6,547 nucleotides of DNA, taken from an uncultured Roseburia sp. Its GTDB lineage: Bacteria; Bacillota; Clostridia; Lachnospirales; Lachnospiraceae. The stretch is from assembly GCA_947057405.1 (NCBI GenBank), contig CAMSEJ010000146.1, forward strand, positions 1-6,547, read 5' to 3'. This document shows, piece by piece, positions 1 to 6,042 of this stretch. Position numbers and translations under genes: made by a program. The notes beneath the pieces were generated by a model. That model saw nothing but the letters and a program-made list of their open reading frames with translations. It did not search any database and was not told the origin of the DNA. The stretch's first letter is position 1; each line of letters begins with the position of its first letter.

Positions 1-16
1 GACGCTCTTCCGATCT
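1..16 (+). other. Illumina universal adapter remnant (not genomic)
   Basis: The first 16 bases, GACGCTCTTCCGATCT, are identical to the 3' end of the Illumina TruSeq universal adapter, which abuts the insert. The cysN reading frame runs from the genomic part into these bases without a stop, and the adapter then translates as the artificial residues R-S-E-E-R. Genomic sequence starts at base 17. These bases should be trimmed and not read as part of cysN. Confidence 0.97.
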
Positions 17-871
17 CGTGACCGCACAGCCCTTTTCGCTTTGCGTAACTTCTGTATCTCCCTGTAAAATAGAAGTCACCTTCGCCGTTTCACCGCTTGG
101 CAAAACGGTAATTTCATCGCCCACGGATACGCTCCCGGAAGCAATCTGCCCCGCAAACCCCCGGAACGTATGATCCGGACGGCAGACCCTCTGTACGGGC
201 ATGGAAAAGTTTTTGTTGCCGCCCTCTTCGGACACGTCTACCTGTTCCAGGTACTCTAACAGCGTGCTCTTGTGGTACCACGGCATCCGGCCTGATTTTG
301 CGGTAATGTTGTCTCCCTGCGTCGCCGAAAGCGGGATAATGCGAATGCTCTCATAACGGAACTCCGCCATCAGAAGCTTGATATCCTTTTCGATGGCGCG
401 GAACCGATCCTGCCTGTAATCCACCAGATCCATTTTGTTGACGGCAAATACAAAATGCTTGATTCCCATCAGGTTGCAGATCCGCGCATGGCGCTTGGTC
501 TGCGTCAGAACGCCCTGGCTTGCGTCCACCAATATTACGCAGAGTGATGCAAACGACGCTCCCACAGCCATATTCCGGGTATATTCTTCATGGCCCGGCG
601 TATCTGCCACGATAAAGCTGCGGTTCTCGGTTGTAAAATAACGGTATGCCACATCAATTGTAATCCCCTGCTCGCGTTCCGCCATCAGCCCGTCTAACAG
701 CAGCGAATAATCGATCCCGCCGCCTGCCTGTCCCACCTTGGAATCCAGCTGAAGCGCCTTTTCCTGATCGGCAAACAAAAGCTTTGCATCGTAGAGCATA
801 TGCCCAATCAGGGTGGATTTCCCGTCGTCCACGCTGCCGCAGGTAATAAATTTCAACAAATCATTCTTCAT
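17..871 (-). CDS. cysN: Sulfate adenylyltransferase subunit 1 (CysN), GTPase subunit, C-terminus missing
   Basis: CysN is the regulatory GTPase of bacterial ATP sulfurylase. GTP hydrolysis drives the otherwise unfavourable formation of adenosine 5'-phosphosulfate (APS) from ATP and sulfate by CysD in the cytoplasm. The 285 visible residues start MKNDLLKFITCGSVDDGKST and carry all translation-factor GTPase motifs: G1 GSVDDGKST at 12-20, switch I GITID around 69-73, G3 DTPGHE at 90-95, G4 NKMD at 145-148 and G5 SAT at 182-184. The start of the EF-Tu-like beta-barrel domain 2 follows from about 225. The family is about 475 residues long, or over 600 when fused to APS kinase (CysC). The last 190 or more residues are lost at the adapter junction, so a CysNC fusion cannot be excluded. 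The ATG lies 1 base after the cysD stop, with GAGGGG about 10 bases upstream inside the end of cysD, so the two are translationally linked. Confidence 0.96.
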
Positions 872-872
872 A

Positions 873-1766
873 CTAAAAATACCCCTCACGTTTTCTTTTT
901 TCCATACTGGACGCGCCACCGTCCGAATCGATCACACGGCTTGTCCGCTCCGATTCGACTGCTCCCAAAGTCTCGTCAATAATCGCATCAAGCGTATCCG
1001 CTTCCGATTCCACTCCACCCGTCAGCGGATAACAGCCCAGCGTCCGAAAGCGCACCATTTTGTGTTCTACCGTTTCGCCCGGACGCAGCTTGATCCGATC
1101 GTCGTCCACCATAATAATATTGCCGTCGCGGTAAAGAACCGGGCGTTTCTTTGCAAAATACAGTGACACAATCGGAATCTCCTCGCGCCGGATATACTGC
1201 CAGATATCTTTTTCGGTCCAGTTGGACAGCGGGAACACGCGGATGCTTTCGCCTTTGTTGATTCTGGTATTAAATAACTTCCACATCTCCGGCCGCTGGT
1301 TCTTTGGATCCCAGGCGTGGCTGGCATCCCGGAACGAAAAAATACGTTCCTTGGCGCGTGACTTCTCTTCGTCACGCCTGCCTCCGCCAAACGCCGCAGT
1401 AAACCCGTACTTGTCCAAAGCCTTCTTAAGCGCCTGCGTTTTCATAATATCCGTATAGGCCGAACCGTGGTCAAACGGGTTAATCCCCTGCGCCACACCG
1501 TCCTGGTTGATGTATTCGAGCATTTCAATCTGAAGATCCTGTGCAATCTTATCCCGGAACGCAATCATTTCTTTAAATTTCCAGGTTGTATTGACATGCA
1601 AAAACGGAAACGGGGGCTTCTCCGGATAAAATGCCTTCATTGCCAGATGCAGCATAACGGAAGAATCCTTGCCGATCGAATACAGCATAACGGGCTTTTC
1701 GCATTCCGCCGCAACTTCGCGCATGATATATATGGCTTCTGCTTCTAATTCGTCTAAATGATCCAT
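873..1766 (-). CDS. cysD: Sulfate adenylyltransferase subunit 2 (CysD), catalytic subunit
   Basis: CysD catalyses adenylyl transfer from ATP to sulfate, giving APS and pyrophosphate, the first step of assimilatory sulfate reduction. It works as a heterodimer with the CysN GTPase. The 297-residue protein is full length (E. coli CysD is about 302). It belongs to the PP-loop ATP pyrophosphatase superfamily: the PP-loop SIGKDSS is at residues 30-36. The family-typical stretch GGGRRDEEKSRAKERIFSFR is at 127-146, LGCYPLTGGVES at 243-254 and the terminal GASSMEKRKREGYF at 284-297. The ATG at 1766 is preceded by AAAGGAGAG with a 6-base spacing, a strong ribosome binding site. It is the first gene of a cysDN pair, with cysN following after 1 base. 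A candidate promoter lies just upstream. The gene also follows a histidine kinase gene in the same direction with about 100 bp between, so readthrough from that operon is possible. Confidence 0.97.
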   Translation of the reverse strand: MDHLDELEAEAIYIMREVAAECEKPVMLYSIGKDSSVMLHLAMKAFYPEKPPFPFLHVNTTWKFKEMIAFRDKIAQDLQIEMLEYINQDGVAQGINPFDHGSAYTDIMKTQALKKALDKYGFTAAFGGGRRDEEKSRAKERIFSFRDASHAWDPKNQRPEMWKLFNTRINKGESIRVFPLSNWTEKDIWQYIRREEIPIVSLYFAKKRPVLYRDGNIIMVDDDRIKLRPGETVEHKMVRFRTLGCYPLTGGVESEADTLDAIIDETLGAVESERTSRVIDSDGGASSMEKRKREGYF

Positions 1767-1798
1767 TGTTCTCTCCTTTAAAAAATACTTTACTTATT

Positions 1799-1827
1799 AT
1801 TATACTATATATCGCTTATTAAAACCA
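1799..1827 (-). promoter_or_regulatory. Candidate cysD promoter
   Basis: Read on the minus strand, a perfect TATAAT -10 box occupies 1804-1799, about 33 bases before the cysD start. At 17-base spacing the -35 hexamer would be TGGTTT (1827-1822), a poor match to TTGACA. A good -10 with a weak -35 fits a promoter that needs an activator or is derepressed when sulfur is scarce, but this is inference. The region is very AT-rich, so chance -10 matches are common. Confidence 0.5.
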
Positions 1828-1834
1828 TATTAAG
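1815..1834. repeat. Imperfect inverted repeat over the cysD -35 region
   Basis: On the minus strand the 20-mer CTTAATATGGTTTTAATAAG has dyad symmetry in its outer seven bases (CTTAATA against TAATAAG read backwards, 6 of 7 paired), with a six-base centre. It covers the weak -35 hexamer of the candidate cysD promoter, where a repressor or activator would bind. No regulator family is recognised from the sequence. AT-rich DNA gives such partial palindromes by chance, so confidence is low. Confidence 0.3.
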
Positions 1835-1869
1835 ACACCAATATTTGCCATTTTTCTGTACAGCCTTCT

Positions 1870-3171
1870 TTATCGCTTCGGCAAATAAAGCGTAAACACA
1901 CTCCCCACCCCATATACGCTCTCAACGGAAAGCCTCCCCCCGTGCTTCTCCACGATCTTTTTTGAAAGCGCCAGGCCCAGACAAAAACCGTTTGCATTTC
2001 GCGCCTTGTCGCACTTATAGAACCGCCTGAATATCTTCTCACTGTGCTCCGGCAGGATACCGATTCCGTGATCCGATACCCGAACAAATACCTCCGCTTC
2101 TTCTTCACCGGTTCCCACCTCAACCTCTTCCTGCGGACGGCTGAATTTGATCGCATTTTCCACCAGGTTTTGAATTACGATTGCAATCAGACTGATATCG
2201 CCGGTTGTCACGGCTTCGTTCAGGTTCAGGCGGACCGACACGCCGTTCTGCGCTTTTTCCTGCTGTTCCTCGCAGACAGACTGTACGATTCCCGTCAGAT
2301 CCAGCACCTCATCCTGCAGCTGCATTCTGCCCTGATCCAGCCTGGAGAATTTGAGCAGCTGGGTTATCAGGTTGTTGATTCGCTTCGACTGCCGGTATAT
2401 GACATCCAAAACCTCCCGGTACTCCTCCTCACTGCCCGTTTTCCTGGCGTATTCGCACTGTGCCATGACAACCGCCACCGGCGTCCGAAGCTCGTGCGCC
2501 ACGTCCGACGTAAACTGCTCCTGCATCTGAAACGTCTGCTCCAGCCGGTCGAGCATACGGTTGTTGGCGTTTGCCAGAACGGCAATTTCCTTATACTGGT
2601 GGTCGGCTTTCATCCTCCGGGACATATCCAGGCTTGTCCCGATACATTCCGCCGTCTGGCACATCCCCTTAAGCTCCCTGGAAATCCGCTTTGAAAATAT
2701 AAATTCAAACGCCAGTATGACACACAAAATGCCTACCAGGCTGATATAAGAAATCATTTCGATCTTGAAATAGAAGCTGTCCGCATCTGATTTTTTCAGA
2801 ATACCGCGTACAAATACTCCCTTGCTTTCTGCGTTTTTTTTCGTTTTTCCAATCCGCACATCCCTGATATAATAGGTTTCACCGCCGCATACGACACTGC
2901 GGCTCAGCTTGTTTCGGATAAAAACCTTCCGCAGATCCTCTGTCGCTTCGTCCGGATATTCCCCAGCCAAAAGCCTGCCGCCCCGCCTGATCACGACAAA
3001 ACAGATATTTTCGTCCTGATACCGGAAGTTCTCCGATATATTCAGCTTCCCGTTCCTGGTCGATATATGGTACAGATTTGCGTCTATGCCCCTTCTAAGC
3101 TCCCGCTTTATTTCATAGTCAACGGCTGCGTTGGACAAAAACCGGATTAAAATTACCATAATTACCGTCAT
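1870..3171 (-). CDS. Membrane sensor histidine kinase of a two-component system
   Basis: This is an orthodox HisKA/HATPase_c kinase that would autophosphorylate on histidine and pass phosphate to the adjacent OmpR-type regulator. Numbering from the ATG at 3171 (433 residues): the end of a first membrane helix at 1-12, an extracytoplasmic sensor region at about 13-137 without a domain I can name, a second helix at about 139-159 (ISYISLVGILCVILAFEFIF), and a HAMP-like linker to about 215. The H-box is VAHELRTP with H226, the N-box LVENAIKFS with N339, and the G1 box DHGIG at 367-371. The F-box is FRRF at 381-384. The G2 box is GFCLGLALS, with Cys397 where most kinases have Gly. The start is unresolved. 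ATG 3171 falls inside membrane helix 1 and has no ribosome binding site. The frame is open upstream (KQVSIIRYIAVFPAIALIG) to at least 3246 but contains no ATG, GTG or TTG. The likely original start is at 3231, where the codon is now GTA. It follows the regulator gene directly. Confidence 0.93.
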   Translation of the reverse strand: MTVIMVILIRFLSNAAVDYEIKRELRRGIDANLYHISTRNGKLNISENFRYQDENICFVVIRRGGRLLAGEYPDEATEDLRKVFIRNKLSRSVVCGGETYYIRDVRIGKTKKNAESKGVFVRGILKKSDADSFYFKIEMISYISLVGILCVILAFEFIFSKRISRELKGMCQTAECIGTSLDMSRRMKADHQYKEIAVLANANNRMLDRLEQTFQMQEQFTSDVAHELRTPVAVVMAQCEYARKTGSEEEYREVLDVIYRQSKRINNLITQLLKFSRLDQGRMQLQDEVLDLTGIVQSVCEEQQEKAQNGVSVRLNLNEAVTTGDISLIAIVIQNLVENAIKFSRPQEEVEVGTGEEEAEVFVRVSDHGIGILPEHSEKIFRRFYKCDKARNANGFCLGLALSKKIVEKHGGRLSVESVYGVGSVFTLYLPKR

Positions 3172-3227
3172 GCCAATCAGGGCAATGGCAGGAAATACGG
3201 CAATATAGCGGATGATGGATACCTGTT

Positions 3228-3902
3228 TTACTCGTTTTCCTTTAATATATATCCCACCCCTCTGATTGTCTGGATCATTTTAAAATCAAATTCGTCGTCA
3301 ATCTTCTTCCGCAGATACCGGATGTACACATCGACAAGATTCGAGCTGCCGTAGCGGTCTATGCTCCAGATGTTGGATTCGATCTGTTCCCTGGTAACGA
3401 CGACGTTTTTATTGCGCACCAGATAAAGCAGTACGGCATATTCTTTGGAAGAAAGTTCAATCGGCTTATCGCCCCGTTTCACAGAACAGGTGTTACAGTC
3501 TATGGATAAATCCCCGCAGGTATAAATATTCTCTTTTACATCCACCTTTTTGCGTGTAATCATCCGCACCCTTGCCAGCAGCTCTTTGAATTCAAACGGC
3601 TTTACCATATAATCATCCGCTCCCAGATCCAGCCCCCGAACAATATCGTCCACGTCGCTCTTGGCGCTTAAGAATAAAATCGGCGTCAGAATGCCTCTGC
3701 TGCGTACTTTTTTTAAGATTGTAAAACCGTCCATTTTCGGAACCATAATGTCTAAAATCACGCCGTCATACTCTGCCATACAGAGATAATCGAACGCACA
3801 TTCCCCGTCATAGCAGCTGTCTACGCAGTATCCCTCGGATTCCAGCTCTTTTACAATGATCCGGTTCATATCCTTTTCATCTTCTACTACCAGTAAACGC
3901 AT
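3228..3902 (-). CDS. OmpR/PhoB-family response regulator
   Basis: A cytoplasmic transcription factor of 224 residues, the usual length for the family. The receiver domain is at 1-115: acidic pair E7/D8, phospho-acceptor D51 in VILDIMVPKMDG, switch Ser79 in FLSAKSD, and K101 in MVKPFEF. A winged-helix DNA-binding domain follows at about 125-221, with ELSSKEYAVLLYLVRN, VTREQIESNIWS, the recognition-helix region NLVDVYIRYLRKKID and the closing TIRGVGYIL. All phosphorylation residues are intact. The ATG at 3902 is chosen because GGGAGG lies 5 bases upstream and the protein then starts at the canonical MRLLVVEDE. Earlier in-frame starts up to 3998 would add 32 residues unlike the family. The gene ends at TAA 3230-3228, overlapping or touching the kinase reading frame, so the two form one transcription unit. 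The target genes and stimulus are unknown; the neighbours (cysDN, a diguanylate cyclase and itself) are only candidates. Confidence 0.96.
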   Translation of the reverse strand: MRLLVVEDEKDMNRIIVKELESEGYCVDSCYDGECAFDYLCMAEYDGVILDIMVPKMDGFTILKKVRSRGILTPILFLSAKSDVDDIVRGLDLGADDYMVKPFEFKELLARVRMITRKKVDVKENIYTCGDLSIDCNTCSVKRGDKPIELSSKEYAVLLYLVRNKNVVVTREQIESNIWSIDRYGSSNLVDVYIRYLRKKIDDEFDFKMIQTIRGVGYILKENE

Positions 3903-3971
3903 ATTTCCTCCCATAACTTCGTAAAACCGGCTGTTTTTGGAACAGAACGGCCTACTGTAAAATATCACCAT

Positions 3972-4000
3972 TTTATAAAACTTTATCTTATAAAACAAAC
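3972..4000 (-). promoter_or_regulatory. Candidate promoter of the response regulator/kinase operon
   Basis: On the minus strand a TATAAA -10-like hexamer lies at 3977-3972, about 70 bases before the regulator start. The -35 position at 17-base spacing (4000-3995) reads GTTTGT, a poor match. A second -10-like hexamer, TATAAG, is at 3992-3987. The segment 3971-4008 is strongly AT-rich, so the exact promoter cannot be fixed. A promoter somewhere here is expected because the upstream gene is divergent. Confidence 0.35.
3973..3996. repeat. Two 9-bp direct repeats upstream of the response regulator
   Basis: The 9-mer TTATAAAAC occurs at 3973-3981 and again, identical, at 3988-3996, offset by 15 bases. 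A shorter related copy, TAAAAC, is at 4003-4008. OmpR-type regulators generally bind direct repeats, so this could be an autoregulatory site. The usual repeat period is 10-11 bp rather than 15, and the AT-rich composition raises the chance of coincidence. Confidence 0.3.
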
Positions 4001-4025
4001 ATTAAAACGGGATTAAGAGACAGCA

Positions 4026-4119
4026 ACAGATATCCTATCATATTCCCGGACAAAACGCAAAACTAAAATCCGCCCCCTTGCGCCGCTTTGCCTGTTCATG
4101 TTATAATCAGGATATCTGT
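4026..4119. repeat. Perfect 11-bp inverted repeat flanking the cyclase promoter
   Basis: ACAGATATCCT at 4026-4036 is the exact reverse complement of AGGATATCTGT at 4109-4119. The arms are 72 bp apart (centre to centre 83 bp, near 8 helical turns). Each arm contains the palindrome GATATC. The right arm begins 2 bases after the -10 box of the candidate diguanylate cyclase promoter, so it covers the expected transcription start. This arrangement suits a repressor or looping operator serving the divergent regulator/kinase and cyclase promoters. That role is inference. Confidence 0.5.
4078..4107 (+). promoter_or_regulatory. Candidate promoter of the diguanylate cyclase gene
   Basis: A perfect TATAAT -10 box at 4102-4107 is preceded by TG at 4099-4100 with one base between, the extended -10 form TGnTATAAT. 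This can work with a weak -35. The best -35 is TTGCGC at 4078-4083 (18-base spacing, 3 of 6 matches). The -10 is 44 bases upstream of the start codon, leaving a short leader with GGAGGT before the ATG. The start point would fall in the right arm of the 11-bp inverted repeat. Confidence 0.62.
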
Positions 4120-4151
4120 ATAACAAGAAATACAAAACGGAGGTCACCCCA

Positions 4152-5528
4152 ATGGACGAAACCCGCAAAAAAACGATAAAGGGCATTAAAATACGCTCAT
4201 TAAACCTCATAATGCTTTCCATTTCCTGTATCCTGTACATATTTCTCATTTTGGCAACCATTCAATCCATGCAGCAGTACAATGCCATGGTCGCCACCAC
4301 GGACCGGCACATTGCCTGTGAAGAAATCACTGCGTTAGTCACAAACGGCTCCGATTACCTGACCGAACAGGCCAGGCTCTACACCATAACAGCCGATACC
4401 AGGCACCTCGACAATTATTTCACGGAAGCCCACACGACCCGGCGCAGGGATACCGCTTTGGAACAGCTTGAGACTTACCACAGCGACGACCAGACGCATG
4501 CCCACCTGACAGACGCCTTGGACAGCTCCAACAACCTGATGGAACGGGAAATATACGCCATGAAGCTGGTGTCCGTTGCGCAGGGCTGCGACATGGATTC
4601 TCTGCATGAGGATATCCAAACCATGCCCTTAACGGCCGCGGACGAAGCGCTCTCCCCCGCGGAACTGACCGAAAAAGCGCAGGATATGCTCTTTGGCAGC
4701 AGCTACCAGGATGCCAAAGCGCTGATTATGGAAGACATCTCGTATTTCGTAGACAGCGTCATTGCATACACCACCCGGCAGCAGGCGCAAAGCTCCGCCG
4801 TGCTAAAGCAGTCCCTGACAAGGCAGCAAATCTTAATCAGCATCCTGTTTATCGAAAACCTGGTGATTTTCTTCCTGATCATCCGGCTGATTATCAACCC
4901 GCTGCAGATCTACGTAAAAAATATCAAAGAAGACAAACGCCTGGAATTTGTCGGCTCTTACGAGTTCAAATACCTGGCGCTGACCTACAACAATATTTTC
5001 GAGCTGAACGCTGCCAACGAGCTCTCTCTGCGGCACCAGGCAGAGCACGATCCGCTTACCGGGCTGATTAACCGCGGTGCATTCGACCATTTAAAGCAGC
5101 TGTTCCACGCCAAACAAAGCCCGCTTGCCCTGCTGATTATTGACGTAGATAAATTCAAACAGGTCAACGACGGCTTCGGCCACGAAATGGGCGACCGTGT
5201 TTTAAAAAAGGTTGCCGGCCTTTTGGAAGACAGCTTCCGCTCCACCGACTTTCCCGCGCGGATCGGCGGCGATGAATTTGCCGTAATCTTAACGGATCTG
5301 ACCGCAGACCCAAAAGAACTGGTGCTTTCCAAAATCAGCAACATAAACCGGCTTCTGACAAACCCCAAGGACGATCTCCCTCCGGTATCCTTAAGCGTAG
5401 GCGGAGCGTACTCCGAGAACGGTTTTACGGATGATCTCTATAAAAAAGCAGACGCTGCACTGTACCAGGTAAAGGAACACGGACGCTGCGGCTGCCGGTT
5501 CTATGACGAATCCATGGATCGCTCATAA
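4152..5528 (+). CDS. Membrane-anchored diguanylate cyclase (GGDEF protein) with large extracytoplasmic sensor
   Basis: A diguanylate cyclase makes the second messenger c-di-GMP from two GTP. The 458-residue protein has a short basic N-terminus, membrane helix 1 at about 17-37, and a mainly helical extracytoplasmic region at about 38-226 resembling the four-helix-bundle sensors of chemoreceptors and other GGDEF proteins. Helix 2 is at about 227-247, followed by a short linker (HAMP-like) and the GGDEF domain at about 297-452. The catalytic site looks intact: DVDKFKQVNDGFGHEMGD at 331-348 with metal-binding D331, and RIGGDEFAVIL with the GGDEF motif at 372-376. RSTD at 363-366 lies exactly five residues before the motif, the position of the RxxD inhibitory site, so product feedback inhibition is expected. 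No EAL or HD-GYP domain is fused. The ATG has GGAGGT with 7-base spacing. The gene stands alone, divergent from the two-component operon, and ends at a strong terminator. The ligand and effectors are unknown. Confidence 0.95.
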   Translation: MDETRKKTIKGIKIRSLNLIMLSISCILYIFLILATIQSMQQYNAMVATTDRHIACEEITALVTNGSDYLTEQARLYTITADTRHLDNYFTEAHTTRRRDTALEQLETYHSDDQTHAHLTDALDSSNNLMEREIYAMKLVSVAQGCDMDSLHEDIQTMPLTAADEALSPAELTEKAQDMLFGSSYQDAKALIMEDISYFVDSVIAYTTRQQAQSSAVLKQSLTRQQILISILFIENLVIFFLIIRLIINPLQIYVKNIKEDKRLEFVGSYEFKYLALTYNNIFELNAANELSLRHQAEHDPLTGLINRGAFDHLKQLFHAKQSPLALLIIDVDKFKQVNDGFGHEMGDRVLKKVAGLLEDSFRSTDFPARIGGDEFAVILTDLTADPKELVLSKISNINRLLTNPKDDLPPVSLSVGGAYSENGFTDDLYKKADAALYQVKEHGRCGCRFYDESMDRS

Positions 5529-5530
5529 AT

Positions 5531-5575
5531 AAAAAAACTCTGCCAAAAGCCCGATACGGGCGGCAGAGTTTTTTT
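5531..5575. terminator. Bidirectional intrinsic terminator between convergent genes
   Basis: The arms AAAAAAACTCTGCC (5531-5544) and GGCAGAGTTTTTTT (5562-5575) are perfect 14-base complements. Between them, after an AAAA bulge, is a second stem GCCCG/CGGGC closed by ATA. The G+C-rich core with a T-run on the plus strand and a matching A-run (T-run on the minus strand) should stop transcription from both sides. These are the cyclase gene, which ends 2 bases upstream, and the minus-strand membrane-protein gene, which ends at 5597. Confidence 0.93.
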
Positions 5576-5596
5576 CATGATTTGATTACCGCGGGC

Positions 5597-5977
5597 TTAG
5601 CTTATCATCCCGCCTACTGTTCCCGATGCCACGCACAGAACAAATGTCGTTCCCAAATGCATCCAGTCTCCCGCAAGCCCCTTATAAAGCAGCAGCGACA
5701 CCGCAAATAAAACGGCAAAATACAACGTCCCCATCAGACATCCCCATAAAAATTTCCTGCTCCCTGTTCTCTTCCCGATCAAAAAGCCTCCGAGCAGCCC
5801 GCTGATAATATAAACCGCAATCAGCCAGACCTTGCTCACCATCTCGCCCGGTTCTGACTTATAAAGCACCAGCGCCAGCAGCAGCAGGAGGATGCAGGTA
5901 ACCAAATACATGACAAACAGGATTTTAATCACGTCCGTTACCAGTGTCTGTTCTTTTTCTTGTTCTTTTTTCTGCAT
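5597..5977 (-). CDS. Small four-helix membrane protein, TIGR04086/YrzE-like, function unknown
   Basis: A 126-residue integral membrane protein with a charged cytoplasmic N-terminus (MQKKEQEKEQ) and four predicted membrane helices at about 18-39, 48-68, 76-98 and 107-125. Helix 2 is glycine-rich (ISGLLGGFLIG) and is followed by a basic loop, GKRTGSRKFLWG. This size and pattern match the Firmicutes family named TIGR04086 (B. subtilis YrzE type), a recognition from memory. No enzymatic or transport residue is evident and I assign no function. The ATG at 5977 is chosen because AGAGGGG lies about 9 bases upstream. An in-frame TTG at 6013 would add 12 residues (MDHIVIPEGEFF) but lacks a good binding site, and the extension would encode that ribosome binding site itself. 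It follows asnS in the same direction with a 65-bp gap and shares the bidirectional terminator with the cyclase gene. Confidence 0.83.
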   Translation of the reverse strand: MQKKEQEKEQTLVTDVIKILFVMYLVTCILLLLLALVLYKSEPGEMVSKVWLIAVYIISGLLGGFLIGKRTGSRKFLWGCLMGTLYFAVLFAVSLLLYKGLAGDWMHLGTTFVLCVASGTVGGMIS

Positions 5978-6011
5978 AAAGAATTCCCCCTCTGGAATCA
6001 CTATATGATCC

Positions 6012-6037
6012 AAAAGGGGAAGTTATCCCATTTTTTT
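6012..6037. other. Weak hairpin with A- and T-tracts in the asnS/membrane-protein gap
   Basis: On the plus strand AAAA, one mismatch, GGGA, loop AGTTA, TCCC, one mismatch, then TTTTTTT forms a short stem. Read in the direction of the flanking genes (minus strand), the T-run after the stem is only four bases. It could be a partial terminator or attenuator after asnS, but the four-base GC-containing stem is too weak to be sure. No separate promoter for the downstream membrane-protein gene is apparent. Confidence 0.25.
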
Positions 6038-6042
6038 AAAAT

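Noticed and set aside
435..641. Plus-strand 68-residue open frame inside cysN
   Set aside because: It lies antisense within the GTPase domain of CysN, has no ribosome binding site or recognisable domain, and is explained as a shadow frame.
1856..1863. CTGTACAG palindrome after the kinase stop as a terminator
   Set aside because: It is only a four-base stem with no loop and no T-run in the direction of transcription.
2044..2694. Plus-strand 216-residue open frame opposite the histidine kinase
   Set aside because: It is long, but it mirrors the kinase catalytic and dimerisation domains codon for codon on the opposite strand. It has low-complexity composition and no ribosome binding site or promoter.
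3903..3998. N-terminal extension of the response regulator from upstream starts
   Set aside because: The extra 32 residues do not belong to the receiver fold, and the ATG at 3902 has an excellent GGAGG site with the canonical MRLLVVEDE start.
4008..4048. CGGGA/TCCCG pairing as a hairpin between the divergent promoters
   Set aside because: It has only five base pairs around a 31-base loop, no T-run and no conserved riboswitch features.
4013..4261. Minus-strand 82-residue open frame across the intergenic region and the cyclase start
   Set aside because: It overlaps the well-supported cyclase N-terminus and promoter, has no ribosome binding site and resembles no family.
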